Part shown: positions 1 to 6,827 of the stretch, in pieces
Numbering within the stretch: position 1 is the first letter of the stretch
Layout: every line of letters begins with the position of its first letter
NCBI GenBank assembly: GCA_035399665.1
Contig: DAOPJM010000047.1
Coordinates: 1 to 10,539 of the forward strand
DNA length: 10,539 bases
Source: DAOPJM01 sp035399665
GTDB lineage: Bacteria > Bacillota > Clostridia > Christensenellales > CAG-138
Direction of reading: 5' to 3'
Program-made: the position numbers and the translations under genes
Notes under the pieces: model-generated
Seen by the model: the letters and a program-made list of their open reading frames with translations, nothing else
Database searches by the model: none
Told to the model about the DNA's origin: nothing

Positions 1-507
1 GTCAGCTACGATATCAAGGAGCTTGGAAAACAGCTCAAGAAAATTGGTATGCTGATTGTTCAGGATCAGGTCTGGAACCGCGTCACCGTCAACCGCGAGG
101 CGCACAAATCCACTCGCTACTATATTGACGAAATGCACTTGCTTTTGAAGGAAGACCAGACTGCGGCCTACACCGTAGAAATCTGGAAGCGTTTCAGAAA
201 ATGGGGCGGCATTCCCACAGGAATTACACAGAACGTCAAAGACCTGCTTTCCTCCCGTGAGGTGGAGAATGTCTTTGAAAACAGCGACTATGTGTATATG
301 CTCAACCAGGCAAGCGGAGACCGGCAAATCCTCGCCAAGCAACTTAATATTTCACCCCATCAGCTCTCGTATGTCACCCATAGCGGTGAAGGCGAAGGGC
401 TGCTTTTTTATGGCTCGGTCATTCTGCCTTTCGTAGATCGGTTCCCCAAGGACACGGAACTGTACCGGGCAATGACAACAAAGCCGCAAGAGCGGTCAGA
501 ACAATAA
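1..507 (+). CDS. VirB4/TraE-like conjugation ATPase, C-terminal fragment
   Basis: This is the last 168 residues of a VirB4-type ATPase. The reading frame is open from base 1, so the true start lies upstream of the window. VirB4 proteins are cytoplasmic or membrane-associated AAA+-like motors that energise assembly of, and substrate transport through, type IV secretion channels. The Walker B motif is visible as YYIDEMH, with Asp at 127-129 and the catalytic Glu at 130-132. It is followed by the family's GITQNVKDLL segment, whose Gln (229-231) matches the conserved polar residue after Walker B. The Walker A motif must lie upstream and cannot be checked. A late ILAKQLNIS segment and a LLFYGSVILPF strand are typical of the Gram-positive ICE VirB4 branch. 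The stop at 505-507 is 20 bases before the next gene, which fits one operon. The family call is firm; the exact subfamily name is less so. Confidence 0.88.
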   Translation, partial: VSYDIKELGKQLKKIGMLIVQDQVWNRVTVNREAHKSTRYYIDEMHLLLKEDQTAAYTVEIWKRFRKWGGIPTGITQNVKDLLSSREVENVFENSDYVYMLNQASGDRQILAKQLNISPHQLSYVTHSGEGEGLLFYGSVILPFVDRFPKDTELYRAMTTKPQERSEQ

Positions 508-527
508 ATATTGAAAGGACAACGATT

Positions 528-1364
528 ATGGAAAAGAACAGTCTGATGATTTTCGAGAACGAGCAGTTTGGGCGGATTCGGACACTTAACGTCGATGGAA
601 CCCCATGGTTTGTGTCCGCCGATGTCTGTACCGCACTCGGCATTTCTCGTACTGCTGTAAGACGGTTGGACGATGACGAAAAGGGTGTGCGTTCAACGCA
701 CACCCCTGGAGGAACTCAGAAACTCACCGTTGTGAATGAATTTGGCCTATACAATCTGATTCTCGGTTCCCGTAAGCCGGAAGCGAAGGAGTTTAAGCGT
801 TGGATTACACACGAGGTTATTCCCTCCATCCGCAAGCACGGCGCATATATGACCGATGCGGTCATTGAGCATCTGGACGAAAACCCGGAGCTTGTTTCCG
901 AATACCTCCATCGTCTCCGTGACCAGAACGACAGTGCGCGAGAGCTGCGTGAACGGCTGAACGCTTCCCGCGCCGAAAACGCGCGGCTGCTCCCCAAGGC
1001 TGATTACTACGATTCATTTGTGTATGCAAACGATCTGACCTGTTTCCGCTATACGGCAAAGGAACTGGGGGTGCCTCAGAAGAAGCTTATGGGCTACCTC
1101 TTTGAACACAACTACCTGTTCCGTGACCGCCATCGCAAGGGCCGCGCCTTTGCAAAAGCTGGAAAGCGCAACGATCCGCTGTTCGCCACCCGCGACTTTT
1201 ACACTCCTACTGCCGAGAAAAGCGAGTACACTCTTGTGACGCCCGCCGGTAAGAAGCATTTCAAAGGGCTTGTCAGCGAAATCAGCGCGTGGATTCCCCC
1301 TGAGAAGCGTGGCGAGATCAGCGAGGGTGAGCTTGAAACCAATGCGGCGATATTTGCGAAGTGA
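528..1364 (+). CDS. Phage-type antirepressor (Bro-N + KilAC domains)
   Basis: This 278-residue protein has the two-domain layout of phage antirepressors. Residues about 7-105 form a Bro-N domain, with WFVSADVCTALGI, the DDDEKGV turn, a TPGGTQKLTVVNEFGLYNLIL core and the KRWITHEVIPSIRKHG signature. Residues about 110-150 are charged and probably coiled-coil. Residues about 151-262 resemble the KilAC (ANT) DNA-binding domain, with LPKADYYDSFV, FRYTAKELGVPQKKL and YTLVTPAGKKHF. Antirepressors of this class relieve repression by binding a repressor or its DNA. Here the gene sits inside the transfer operon, directly after virB4, and not beside a prophage switch. The start is supported by AAAGGA at 514-519, 8 bases before the ATG. 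The gene contains a perfect palindrome (683-705), listed separately. Its target repressor is not in the window. Confidence 0.88.
   Translation: MEKNSLMIFENEQFGRIRTLNVDGTPWFVSADVCTALGISRTAVRRLDDDEKGVRSTHTPGGTQKLTVVNEFGLYNLILGSRKPEAKEFKRWITHEVIPSIRKHGAYMTDAVIEHLDENPELVSEYLHRLRDQNDSARELRERLNASRAENARLLPKADYYDSFVYANDLTCFRYTAKELGVPQKKLMGYLFEHNYLFRDRHRKGRAFAKAGKRNDPLFATRDFYTPTAEKSEYTLVTPAGKKHFKGLVSEISAWIPPEKRGEISEGELETNAAIFAK
683..705. repeat. Perfect inverted repeat inside the antirepressor gene
   Basis: The arms GGGTGTGCGTT (683-693) and AACGCACACCC (695-705) are exact reverse complements around a single C at 694. They lie in the Bro-N coding region, encoding part of the KGVRSTHTPGG turn. With only one central base it is better read as a DNA palindrome that a dimeric protein could bind than as an RNA hairpin. 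Any function is inference. Confidence 0.6.
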
Positions 1365-1401
1365 CTGCCGCTCAATTTTCACAGAACCGAGGTGATGAAC
1401 T

Positions 1402-3156
1402 ATGCCAAAGCGTGCCCCACGGCTTATCTTTACGGAAGACGAGCAGACCGCGCCGAAAGTGGCGAAAGCCGCGCAAAAGGCAAGCAAAGCCGCCGACCGT
1501 CTGGAAAAAGCCGAAGCGAAAATACCAAAGAAGACAGTAAAAAAGCAGATGCGCGTCGTTGACCAGAAAACCGGCAAGGTCACGACGCGCTTATATTTTG
1601 AGGAAGTGGACAAAAAGCGCCCACCTTCCAAGCTGTCTCACGCTGTACGAGATGCTCCCGGTGTTGCTGTCAGCTCCACCGTTCACCGCAAGCTGCGCGA
1701 AGCGGATGACGGCAACTCCGGCACAGAGGCAGCAGACACCGCACTTGGAACCGCCGAGGGCGGTTCCCGTATCGTCCAGACGGCACACCGTTCCCATCAG
1801 GAGAAGCCGTATAAGAAAGCGGATAAGGCAGAGACGGCGGTGGACAAGGCCAATGTCCTGGCGCTGAACAAGGAATATGCTGAGCAAAACGGCTCTACGG
1901 TGAATCCGTATTCCAAATGGCAGCAGAAACGGGCAATCAAGAAGGAGTACGCCGCCGCCAAAGCCGGAAAGGGCGCAAGCAATACCGCAAAAGCCTCTGA
2001 AACCACGGCTAAAGCGGCAAAAAGGGTCGAAGAAGCGACAAAGAAAACAGGTGCGTTCATTGCCCGGCACAAAAAGGGCTTTCTTATCGTGGGCGGTATT
2101 GCCGCTGTCCTGCTCCTGTTCTCGGTCGGCTTTTCCTCCTGCTCCGTTATCATGCAGAGCCTAACCTCCAGCATCACCGCTTCAACCTACCCACTGGAAG
2201 ACGCGGATATGCTTGCCGCCGAAGCCGCCTACTGCAGCATGGAAGCAGAACTGCAAGACAGCCTCGACAACTATGAACGCACCCACGATTACGACGAATA
2301 CCACTATGACCTCGACGAAATTGAGCATGACCCCTATGTGCTTATCTCGGCTGTCACCGCTCTCATGGGCGGCGAATGGACGATTGACGAAGTTGGTGAT
2401 GTGCTCGGTATGCTGTTTGAAAAGCAGTATATCCTGACGGAAACGGTTACGATCGAAACAAGATACCGAACCGAGACCCGTACCGGAAGTTATAGCTATA
2501 CAGACCCCAATACCGGCGAGACGGTAACAGAGGAGTATGAGTACGATGTTGACGTTCCATACACCTATTATATCTGCACCGTGGAACTGGAAAACTTCAA
2601 CCTGTCCCATGTGCCCGTGTATATCATGTCGCAGGATCAGCTCTCCATGTACGCCATGTATATGGCGACCCTTGGCAATCGCCCAGAGCTGTTTGCTTCA
2701 TCGGATTATATCCGTAAGTATTACGGCACGGAGTATGAGGTCTATGAGATACCGGCTGAAGCTCTGGAGGATGAACAGTTCGCCGCTATGATTACGGAAG
2801 CGGAAAAATATCTCGGTTTCCCCTATGTCTGGGGCGGCAGCTCACCGGCGACTTCTTTCGATTGCTCCGGTTTCGTCAGCTATGTCTGCAACAACTGCGG
2901 TGTGGGCTGGAGCTTCGGTCGTTTGGGCGCTGAGGGTCTGCGCGGTATCTGTTCCTATGTTTCTGCTGCAAACGCTAAACCCGGCGACCTCATTTTCTTT
3001 CAGGGCACTTATGACACGACCGGCGCATCCCATGTTGCCATTTACGTTGGAAACGGAATGATGATTCACTGCGGCGACCCAATCCAATACACAAGCATAG
3101 AAACAAGCTACTGGCAGCAGCATTTTATGCAGTTTGGCAGGCTGCCCAATCCGTAA
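1402..3156 (+). CDS. CD1108-family NlpC/P60 cell-wall hydrolase of the conjugation apparatus
   Basis: This 584-residue protein is typical in length and layout for the CD1108 family of ICE proteins. Residues 1-225 are Lys/Ala-rich and cytoplasmic, including the family segment RLYFEEVDKKRPPSKLSHAV. Residues about 226-244 form one membrane helix (GFLIVGGIAAVLLLFSVGF), preceded by positive charges, so the C-terminal part should be outside the cell. After a Tyr/Glu-rich linker (about 340-390), residues about 465-584 are an NlpC/P60 peptidase with Cys488 in FDCSGF, His544 in SHVAIYVG and His556 in IHCGDP as the likely catalytic triad. Such enzymes cleave peptidoglycan stem peptides and open the wall locally for the mating channel, the role VirB1 has elsewhere. 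GAGG at 1389-1392 lies 9 bases before the ATG. The DUF4315 gene follows after 16 bases. Substrate specificity cannot be read from sequence. Confidence 0.93.
   Translation: MPKRAPRLIFTEDEQTAPKVAKAAQKASKAADRLEKAEAKIPKKTVKKQMRVVDQKTGKVTTRLYFEEVDKKRPPSKLSHAVRDAPGVAVSSTVHRKLREADDGNSGTEAADTALGTAEGGSRIVQTAHRSHQEKPYKKADKAETAVDKANVLALNKEYAEQNGSTVNPYSKWQQKRAIKKEYAAAKAGKGASNTAKASETTAKAAKRVEEATKKTGAFIARHKKGFLIVGGIAAVLLLFSVGFSSCSVIMQSLTSSITASTYPLEDADMLAAEAAYCSMEAELQDSLDNYERTHDYDEYHYDLDEIEHDPYVLISAVTALMGGEWTIDEVGDVLGMLFEKQYILTETVTIETRYRTETRTGSYSYTDPNTGETVTEEYEYDVDVPYTYYICTVELENFNLSHVPVYIMSQDQLSMYAMYMATLGNRPELFASSDYIRKYYGTEYEVYEIPAEALEDEQFAAMITEAEKYLGFPYVWGGSSPATSFDCSGFVSYVCNNCGVGWSFGRLGAEGLRGICSYVSAANAKPGDLIFFQGTYDTTGASHVAIYVGNGMMIHCGDPIQYTSIETSYWQQHFMQFGRLPNP
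1747..1767. repeat. GC-rich hairpin inside the CD1108-family gene
   Basis: GGAACCGCC (1747-1755) and GGCGGTTCC (1759-1767) are exact reverse complements separated by GAG, giving a 9-bp stem with a 3-base loop. It is in the coding region for the N-terminal cytoplasmic part, encoding GTAEGGS. No U-run follows, so it is not a terminator. It may be a chance product of Gly/Thr/Ser codons. Confidence 0.45.
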
Positions 3157-3172
3157 AGAAGGAGGTCACACC

Positions 3173-3427
3173 ATGAATCCCAGAATAGAAAAGCTCAAAG
3201 TGGAACGAGATAAGCTGATTGAGAAAGATACCGCATATCAGGCGCGTATCAAGGTGCTCGACGAGCAGATCATGAAGCTGGAAAACACGGATATCGTCGG
3301 CATCGTCAGAGAAAACGGACTGACTATTGATGAGCTGGCCGAGCTGATGGAACTGCTTGAAAAGCAGCCCAATGCCGCGATACCCGAGAAATTTGTGAAT
3401 GTGGAGGAAGACGATGAAAAAAGGTAA
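3173..3427 (+). CDS. DUF4315 family small coiled-coil protein
   Basis: This 84-residue protein begins MNPRIEKLKVERDKLIEK and matches the DUF4315 family, a short gene usually found between the CD1108-type and CD1107-type genes of Tn1549-like elements. Residues 1-42 show heptad spacing and high charge, as in a coiled coil. The second half (DELAELMELLEKQPNAA) is amphipathic helix ending in an acidic tail. There is no signal peptide or membrane segment, so it is probably cytoplasmic and may pair with a neighbouring channel protein. The frame is open further upstream, but the ATG at 3173 is chosen because GGAGG (3161-3165) lies 7 bases before it and the stop of the previous gene is at 3154-3156. 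Its stop overlaps the likely start of the next gene (3414). Its biochemical role is unknown. Confidence 0.87.
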   Translation: MNPRIEKLKVERDKLIEKDTAYQARIKVLDEQIMKLENTDIVGIVRENGLTIDELAELMELLEKQPNAAIPEKFVNVEEDDEKR

Positions 3428-4177
3428 ATTTCNNNNNNNNNNNNNNNNNNNNNNNNNNNNNNNNNNNNNNNNNNNNNNNNNNNNNNNNNNNNNNNNNNNN
3501 NNNNNNNNNNNNNNNNNNNNNNNNNNNNNNNNCTTTTGTACAACTCTGGTAGTACGCAGCTCACACCGGACGGCAATCTCACGCTGGTAGATGATATCTA
3601 TCAGGTGGAGAGCTACACCAGCGACGAATCCGAGCTGAAGGACAAGCAGTTCATCACCGTTCAGACGAAGAACGGCAATTACTTCTATCTCATTATCGAC
3701 CGCAGCGGAGACACGGAGAATGTTTACTTCCTCAATATGGTGGATGAGGCTGACTTGATGGCGCTCATGGAGGACGGAGACAGCGACACGACCGTTAGCT
3801 GCACCTGCACGGATAAATGCGTCGCCGGAGACGTGAACACCTCCTGCCCGGTCTGCAAGAACAATATGAGCGAGTGTACCGGAAAGGAAGCCGCCGTAGA
3901 ACCGGATTCCACGACTGAGCCGGATGCTACCGGTGAGGATGAGCCCGAAACCGAGAATTCCGGCAGCAATACCGGCATTCTTCTTGTCGTGCTGGTTGTA
4001 GCCCTTGCAGGCGGCGGGGCTCTGTATTGGTTCAAGTTCCGTAAGCCCAAGGCGGACACCAAGGGCAGTGCCGATCTGGATGATTACGACTACGGCGATG
4101 ACGAGGATGACGACGAAGACCTGGAGTTTGAACAGGACGATGAAACCGATGCATCCGATGATGAAAACAAAGAATAA
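3414..4177 (+). CDS. CD1107-family (DUF4366) membrane protein, interrupted by the assembly gap
   Basis: The 3' part after the gap (from 3533) is clearly the DUF4366 / CD1107 family, with LTPDGNLTLVDDI, KQFITVQTKNGNYFYLIIDR and VYFLNMVDEADLMALMED. A six-cysteine stretch follows (CTC...KC...SCPVC...EC, about 3800-3877), then a membrane helix (GILLVVLVVALAGGGALYW, about 3976-4032) and a very acidic tail rich in Asp, Glu and Tyr. The start is inferred at ATG 3414, which overlaps the end of the DUF4315 gene by 14 bases and reads MKKGKF before the N run. The frames on the two sides of the gap differ, but 100 N is a placeholder length, so this is not evidence of a frameshift. The N-terminal signal peptide expected for the family would lie in the gap. 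Inferred topology: extracellular Cys-rich domain, one helix, cytoplasmic acidic tail. It is probably part of the envelope section of the mating channel; its function is unproven. Confidence 0.83.
3433..3532. other. Assembly gap (100 N)
   Basis: Exactly 100 undetermined bases. This is the usual placeholder for a scaffold join of unknown size, and it falls inside the DUF4366 gene. The missing part probably encodes a signal peptide and the start of the extracellular domain. Confidence 0.98.
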
Positions 4178-4189
4178 GGAGAAAAGAAT

Positions 4190-6238
4190 ATGAAGCTTGT
4201 TATTGCTGAAAAGCCCAGTGTTTCCAAATCCATTGCCGCTGTACTCGGTGTGAAAAAGCGTGAGGACGGCTATCTGGAGGGCAATGGCTATATCGTGTCA
4301 TGGTGTTTCGGCCATCTGGCGGAGCTTGCCGACGCGGAGACCTACGATGAGAAATACGCCAAATGGCGCTATGACGATCTGCCTGTCATGCCGAACCCGT
4401 GGCAGTACACCGTCAGCCGGGACAAGAAAAAGCAGCTTGATCTGCTGTGCTCCCTGATGAAGCGAAACGATGTGACCGAGGTTATCAACGCCTGCGACGC
4501 GGGGCGCGAGGGAGAGCTTATCTTCCGCACCGTCTACAATCTCTCCGGCTGCAGGAAGCCCATGAAGCGGCTCTGGATTTCCTCTATGGAGGATGCCGCT
4601 ATTCTCGACGGCTTTGCCAATCTCAAGGATGGCAAGGATTACGACCTTCTCTATGAATCCGCGCTCTGCCGCAGCAAGGCGGACTGGCTGGTGGGCATCA
4701 ATGCCACACGGCTTTTCTCTGTGCTGTATCATAGGACGCTGAATGTGGGGCGTGTGGTTTCCCCCACGCTGGCGCTCATCGTCCAGCGCGAGGCGGAGAT
4801 TGACGCTTTCAAGCCGGAATCGTTCTACACTGTAGAGATGGACAGTGGGGATTTCAAAGCCGTATCGGAGAAATACAAGAGCAAGTCCGAAGCCGAAGCC
4901 GTTATCTCTGCCTGTAAAGGGCAGACGGCTACGGTAAAGACGATGGAGCGCGTTGAAAAAGCGGAAAAGGCCCCGGCGCTCTATGATCTGACCACCCTCC
5001 AGCGAGACGCCAACCGCATTCTCGGTTATACCGCCCAACAGACCTTGGATTACCTCCAGAGCCTCTATGAAAAGAAAATGACTACCTACCCCCGCACCGA
5101 CAGCCGCTATCTGACCGATGATATGGAAGATTCCGTCAAGGCAATCGTGCTGTGTGCTGCCGGTATGCTGGATGTAGATGCTCCCACCATTGCAAGCCCC
5201 GGTCAGGTCTGTGACAGCAAGAAGGTCTCTGACCACCACGCTGTCATTCCTACCATACTTGCCGGTGAAGCTGACCTTTCCGGTCTTCCTGCCGGCGAGC
5301 GTGAGGTGCTGATGCTGGTCTGCCGTCAGGTGCTGATGGCCGTCAGCGAATCCTATCGGTATGAGCAGACAACCGCCGTTATGGAATGCGGCAGTTATTC
5401 TTTTACCGCCAAAGGTAAAACGGTTACAAATATGGGCTGGAAAGCTTATCTCACTCAGGAGCAGAAGGACAAATCCCTGCCAGAGCTCGCGGAGGGTAAT
5501 GCGTATACGCCCAATGATATTTCCGTAAAGGAGGGCAAGACCACGCCGCCCAAGCATTTTACGGAAGACACACTTCTTTCCAGCATGGAGACCGCCAGTA
5601 AAGAAGATATGCCCGACGATGCCGAGCGCAAAGGGCTGGGCACTCCCGCTACCCGCGCCGCAATTCTGGAAAAGCTGGTCTCTGCCGGCTTTGTGGAGCG
5701 CCGCAAGAGCAAGAAAGCGGTCAATCTCATTCCCGTGCAGGCGGGTATTTCCCTTATTACCGTCCTGCCGGAGCAGCTTCAATCTCCGCTTCTCACCGCC
5801 GAATGGGAGCAGCGTTTGAAACAGGTGGAGCACGGTGAGCTGTCCGCCGACACGTTCCTGTCGGAGATTTCGGATATGGTCTCCGAGCTTGTGAACGGCT
5901 ATGAGGTCATCCGTGGTGCAGAAACACTCTTTCCCTCCGGTCGGCCCGTTGTCGGCAAGTGCCCGCGCTGCGGCTGTAATGTGACCGAGAGCAAGAAGGG
6001 CTATTTCTGCGAGAGCACAGCTTGTCGCTTCGGTCTCTGGCGTGACAACAAGTTCCTGACCGCAAAGAAAATCAACCTGACGAAAAAGATGGCGACCTCG
6101 CTCCTAAAGGATGGACGCACCTATGCCAGCGGTATCTATTCGGAGAAGACCGGCAAGAATTACGACGCTTTCATCGTGCTTGAGGATGACGGCACGCGCT
6201 CAACCTACAAGCTGGATTTTACCAAAGAAGACAGATAA
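4190..6238 (+). CDS. topB: DNA topoisomerase III (type IA), ICE-borne TopB
   Basis: This 682-residue type IA topoisomerase passes one DNA strand through a transient break and can unlink single-stranded or nicked intermediates, which suits plasmid-like transfer of an ICE. The Toprim domain occupies about residues 1-140, with IAEKPS carrying the metal-binding Glu7 and NACDAGREGELIFR carrying Asp103, Arg106 and Glu107. The catalytic tyrosine is Tyr300 in TTYPRTDSRYL. DHHAVIPT and GLGTPATRAAILEKL are the usual later core motifs. A C-terminal cysteine cluster (Cys591, 594, 596, 607, 612; CPRCGC...FC...C) looks like a zinc-ribbon topoisomerase tail, and residues about 625-682 form a further small C-terminal domain. 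Length is normal for the family. AAGGAG at 4176-4181 lies 8 bases before the ATG, and the gene starts 12 bases after the DUF4366 stop. Position 105 is Gly where many Toprim proteins have Asp. Confidence 0.96.
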   Translation: MKLVIAEKPSVSKSIAAVLGVKKREDGYLEGNGYIVSWCFGHLAELADAETYDEKYAKWRYDDLPVMPNPWQYTVSRDKKKQLDLLCSLMKRNDVTEVINACDAGREGELIFRTVYNLSGCRKPMKRLWISSMEDAAILDGFANLKDGKDYDLLYESALCRSKADWLVGINATRLFSVLYHRTLNVGRVVSPTLALIVQREAEIDAFKPESFYTVEMDSGDFKAVSEKYKSKSEAEAVISACKGQTATVKTMERVEKAEKAPALYDLTTLQRDANRILGYTAQQTLDYLQSLYEKKMTTYPRTDSRYLTDDMEDSVKAIVLCAAGMLDVDAPTIASPGQVCDSKKVSDHHAVIPTILAGEADLSGLPAGEREVLMLVCRQVLMAVSESYRYEQTTAVMECGSYSFTAKGKTVTNMGWKAYLTQEQKDKSLPELAEGNAYTPNDISVKEGKTTPPKHFTEDTLLSSMETASKEDMPDDAERKGLGTPATRAAILEKLVSAGFVERRKSKKAVNLIPVQAGISLITVLPEQLQSPLLTAEWEQRLKQVEHGELSADTFLSEISDMVSELVNGYEVIRGAETLFPSGRPVVGKCPRCGCNVTESKKGYFCESTACRFGLWRDNKFLTAKKINLTKKMATSLLKDGRTYASGIYSEKTGKNYDAFIVLEDDGTRSTYKLDFTKEDR

Positions 6239-6244
6239 ATCACC

Positions 6245-6282
6245 TGCGGCTCCTACATGGGTATTCCTGTGTGGGAGCCGCA
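6245..6282 (+). terminator. Hairpin in the topB downstream gap (weak terminator or processing site)
   Basis: TGCGGCTCCTACA (6245-6257) pairs with TGTGGGAGCCGCA (6270-6282) over 13 positions, with one G-T wobble and a 12-base loop. It begins 7 bases after the topB stop and fills most of the 68-base gap. The tail after it is TTCTCTGG, not a solid T-run, so full termination is doubtful. Attenuation between topB and the downstream genes, or mRNA 3'-end protection, is equally possible. Confidence 0.5.
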
Positions 6283-6306
6283 TTCTCTGGAAAGGGGTAA
6301 AGACAT

Positions 6307-6812
6307 TTGACAATGGTTCTATATTATGCGGTACTGTTCGCCGCCAAGGTGCTGGACAACACTCTGAGCACAGCCAAAACAATTCTCATACAGCGCAATC
6401 GCTGTATTCTCGCCGGTATCAGTCTGGCGGCATCCAACTTCATCTACTACTGGATTACCAAGCTGATTGTTACCTCGGACGGCGTTTTGGCCATTCTTAT
6501 TGTGTCGCTTGCCAGCGGCGTCGGGTGCTGCCTTGCCGTGGCAGTAAACAATCGCCTGTCCAAAGAAAAGGCCTATGTGAATGTAGTCATGTCGGATAAC
6601 CGTCGGATAACCGTGAGGCGATGCAGCAGTTCCGAGACTTCCTCGCCGGTAGCCATATCACCAACGTGGCAGCAGACAGCTACACGCGGGATTGGAGCAC
6701 TAAAACCATCACAGTGACTGCCTACGCCGAAACAAAGGCACAGAGCAGGCTCATCAATGACTATCTCGAAAACAGTCCGCTGAAATACAAGCGGGTAATT
6801 CAAAAAACGTAA
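6307..6812 (+). pseudogene. UPF0316/DUF5698-like small membrane protein, frame broken by an 11-bp duplication
   Basis: The gene reads from TTG 6307, 9 bases after AAAGGGG (6291-6297), or from ATG 6313. The N-terminal part has three hydrophobic segments (about residues 3-16, 34-54 and 59-80) and the phrase KVLDNTLSTAKTILIQ, resembling the UPF0316/DUF5698 membrane proteins. At 6591-6612 the 11-mer GTCGGATAACC occurs twice in tandem. This shifts the frame, so the first frame ends at 6715-6717 after 136 residues with an unrelated tail. Removing one copy rejoins it to the frame of 6621-6812 (MSDNREAMQQFRDF...). That gives about 164 residues with a soluble C-terminal domain ending in YKRVIQKT, a normal layout for the family. 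The downstream part could only be made separately from ATG 6621, which has no clear ribosome site. Real mutation, phase variation and assembly error cannot be told apart here. The family's function is unknown. Confidence 0.75.
6591..6612 (+). repeat. 11-bp tandem duplication causing a frameshift
   Basis: GTCGGATAACC at 6591-6601 is repeated exactly at 6602-6612, and the identity continues two bases further (GT). Eleven is not a multiple of three, so the second copy changes frame. The sequence with a single copy gives a continuous, sensible protein. Confidence 0.95.
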
Positions 6813-6827
6813 AGGAGGTCTTGCCTC

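Noticed and set aside
2716..2730. CCGTAA / TTACGG inverted repeat in the CD1108-family gene
   Set aside because: The arms are only 6 bp in coding sequence, easily expected by chance in 10 kb.
3536..3544. TTG after the gap as a true start of the DUF4366 gene
   Set aside because: The first residues after the gap are already family core, and a better start (ATG 3414) lies before the gap. The TTG only marks where sequence resumes.
5401..5420. TTTTACC / GGTAAAA inverted repeat inside topB
   Set aside because: The 7-bp AT-rich arms in coding sequence encode ordinary family residues, and nothing around it suggests a regulatory role.
4298..5833. Minus-strand open frame of 511 codons opposite topB
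   Set aside because: The plus strand here carries all topoisomerase III motifs. The antisense translation has no recognisable domain and is a by-product of GC-biased codon use.
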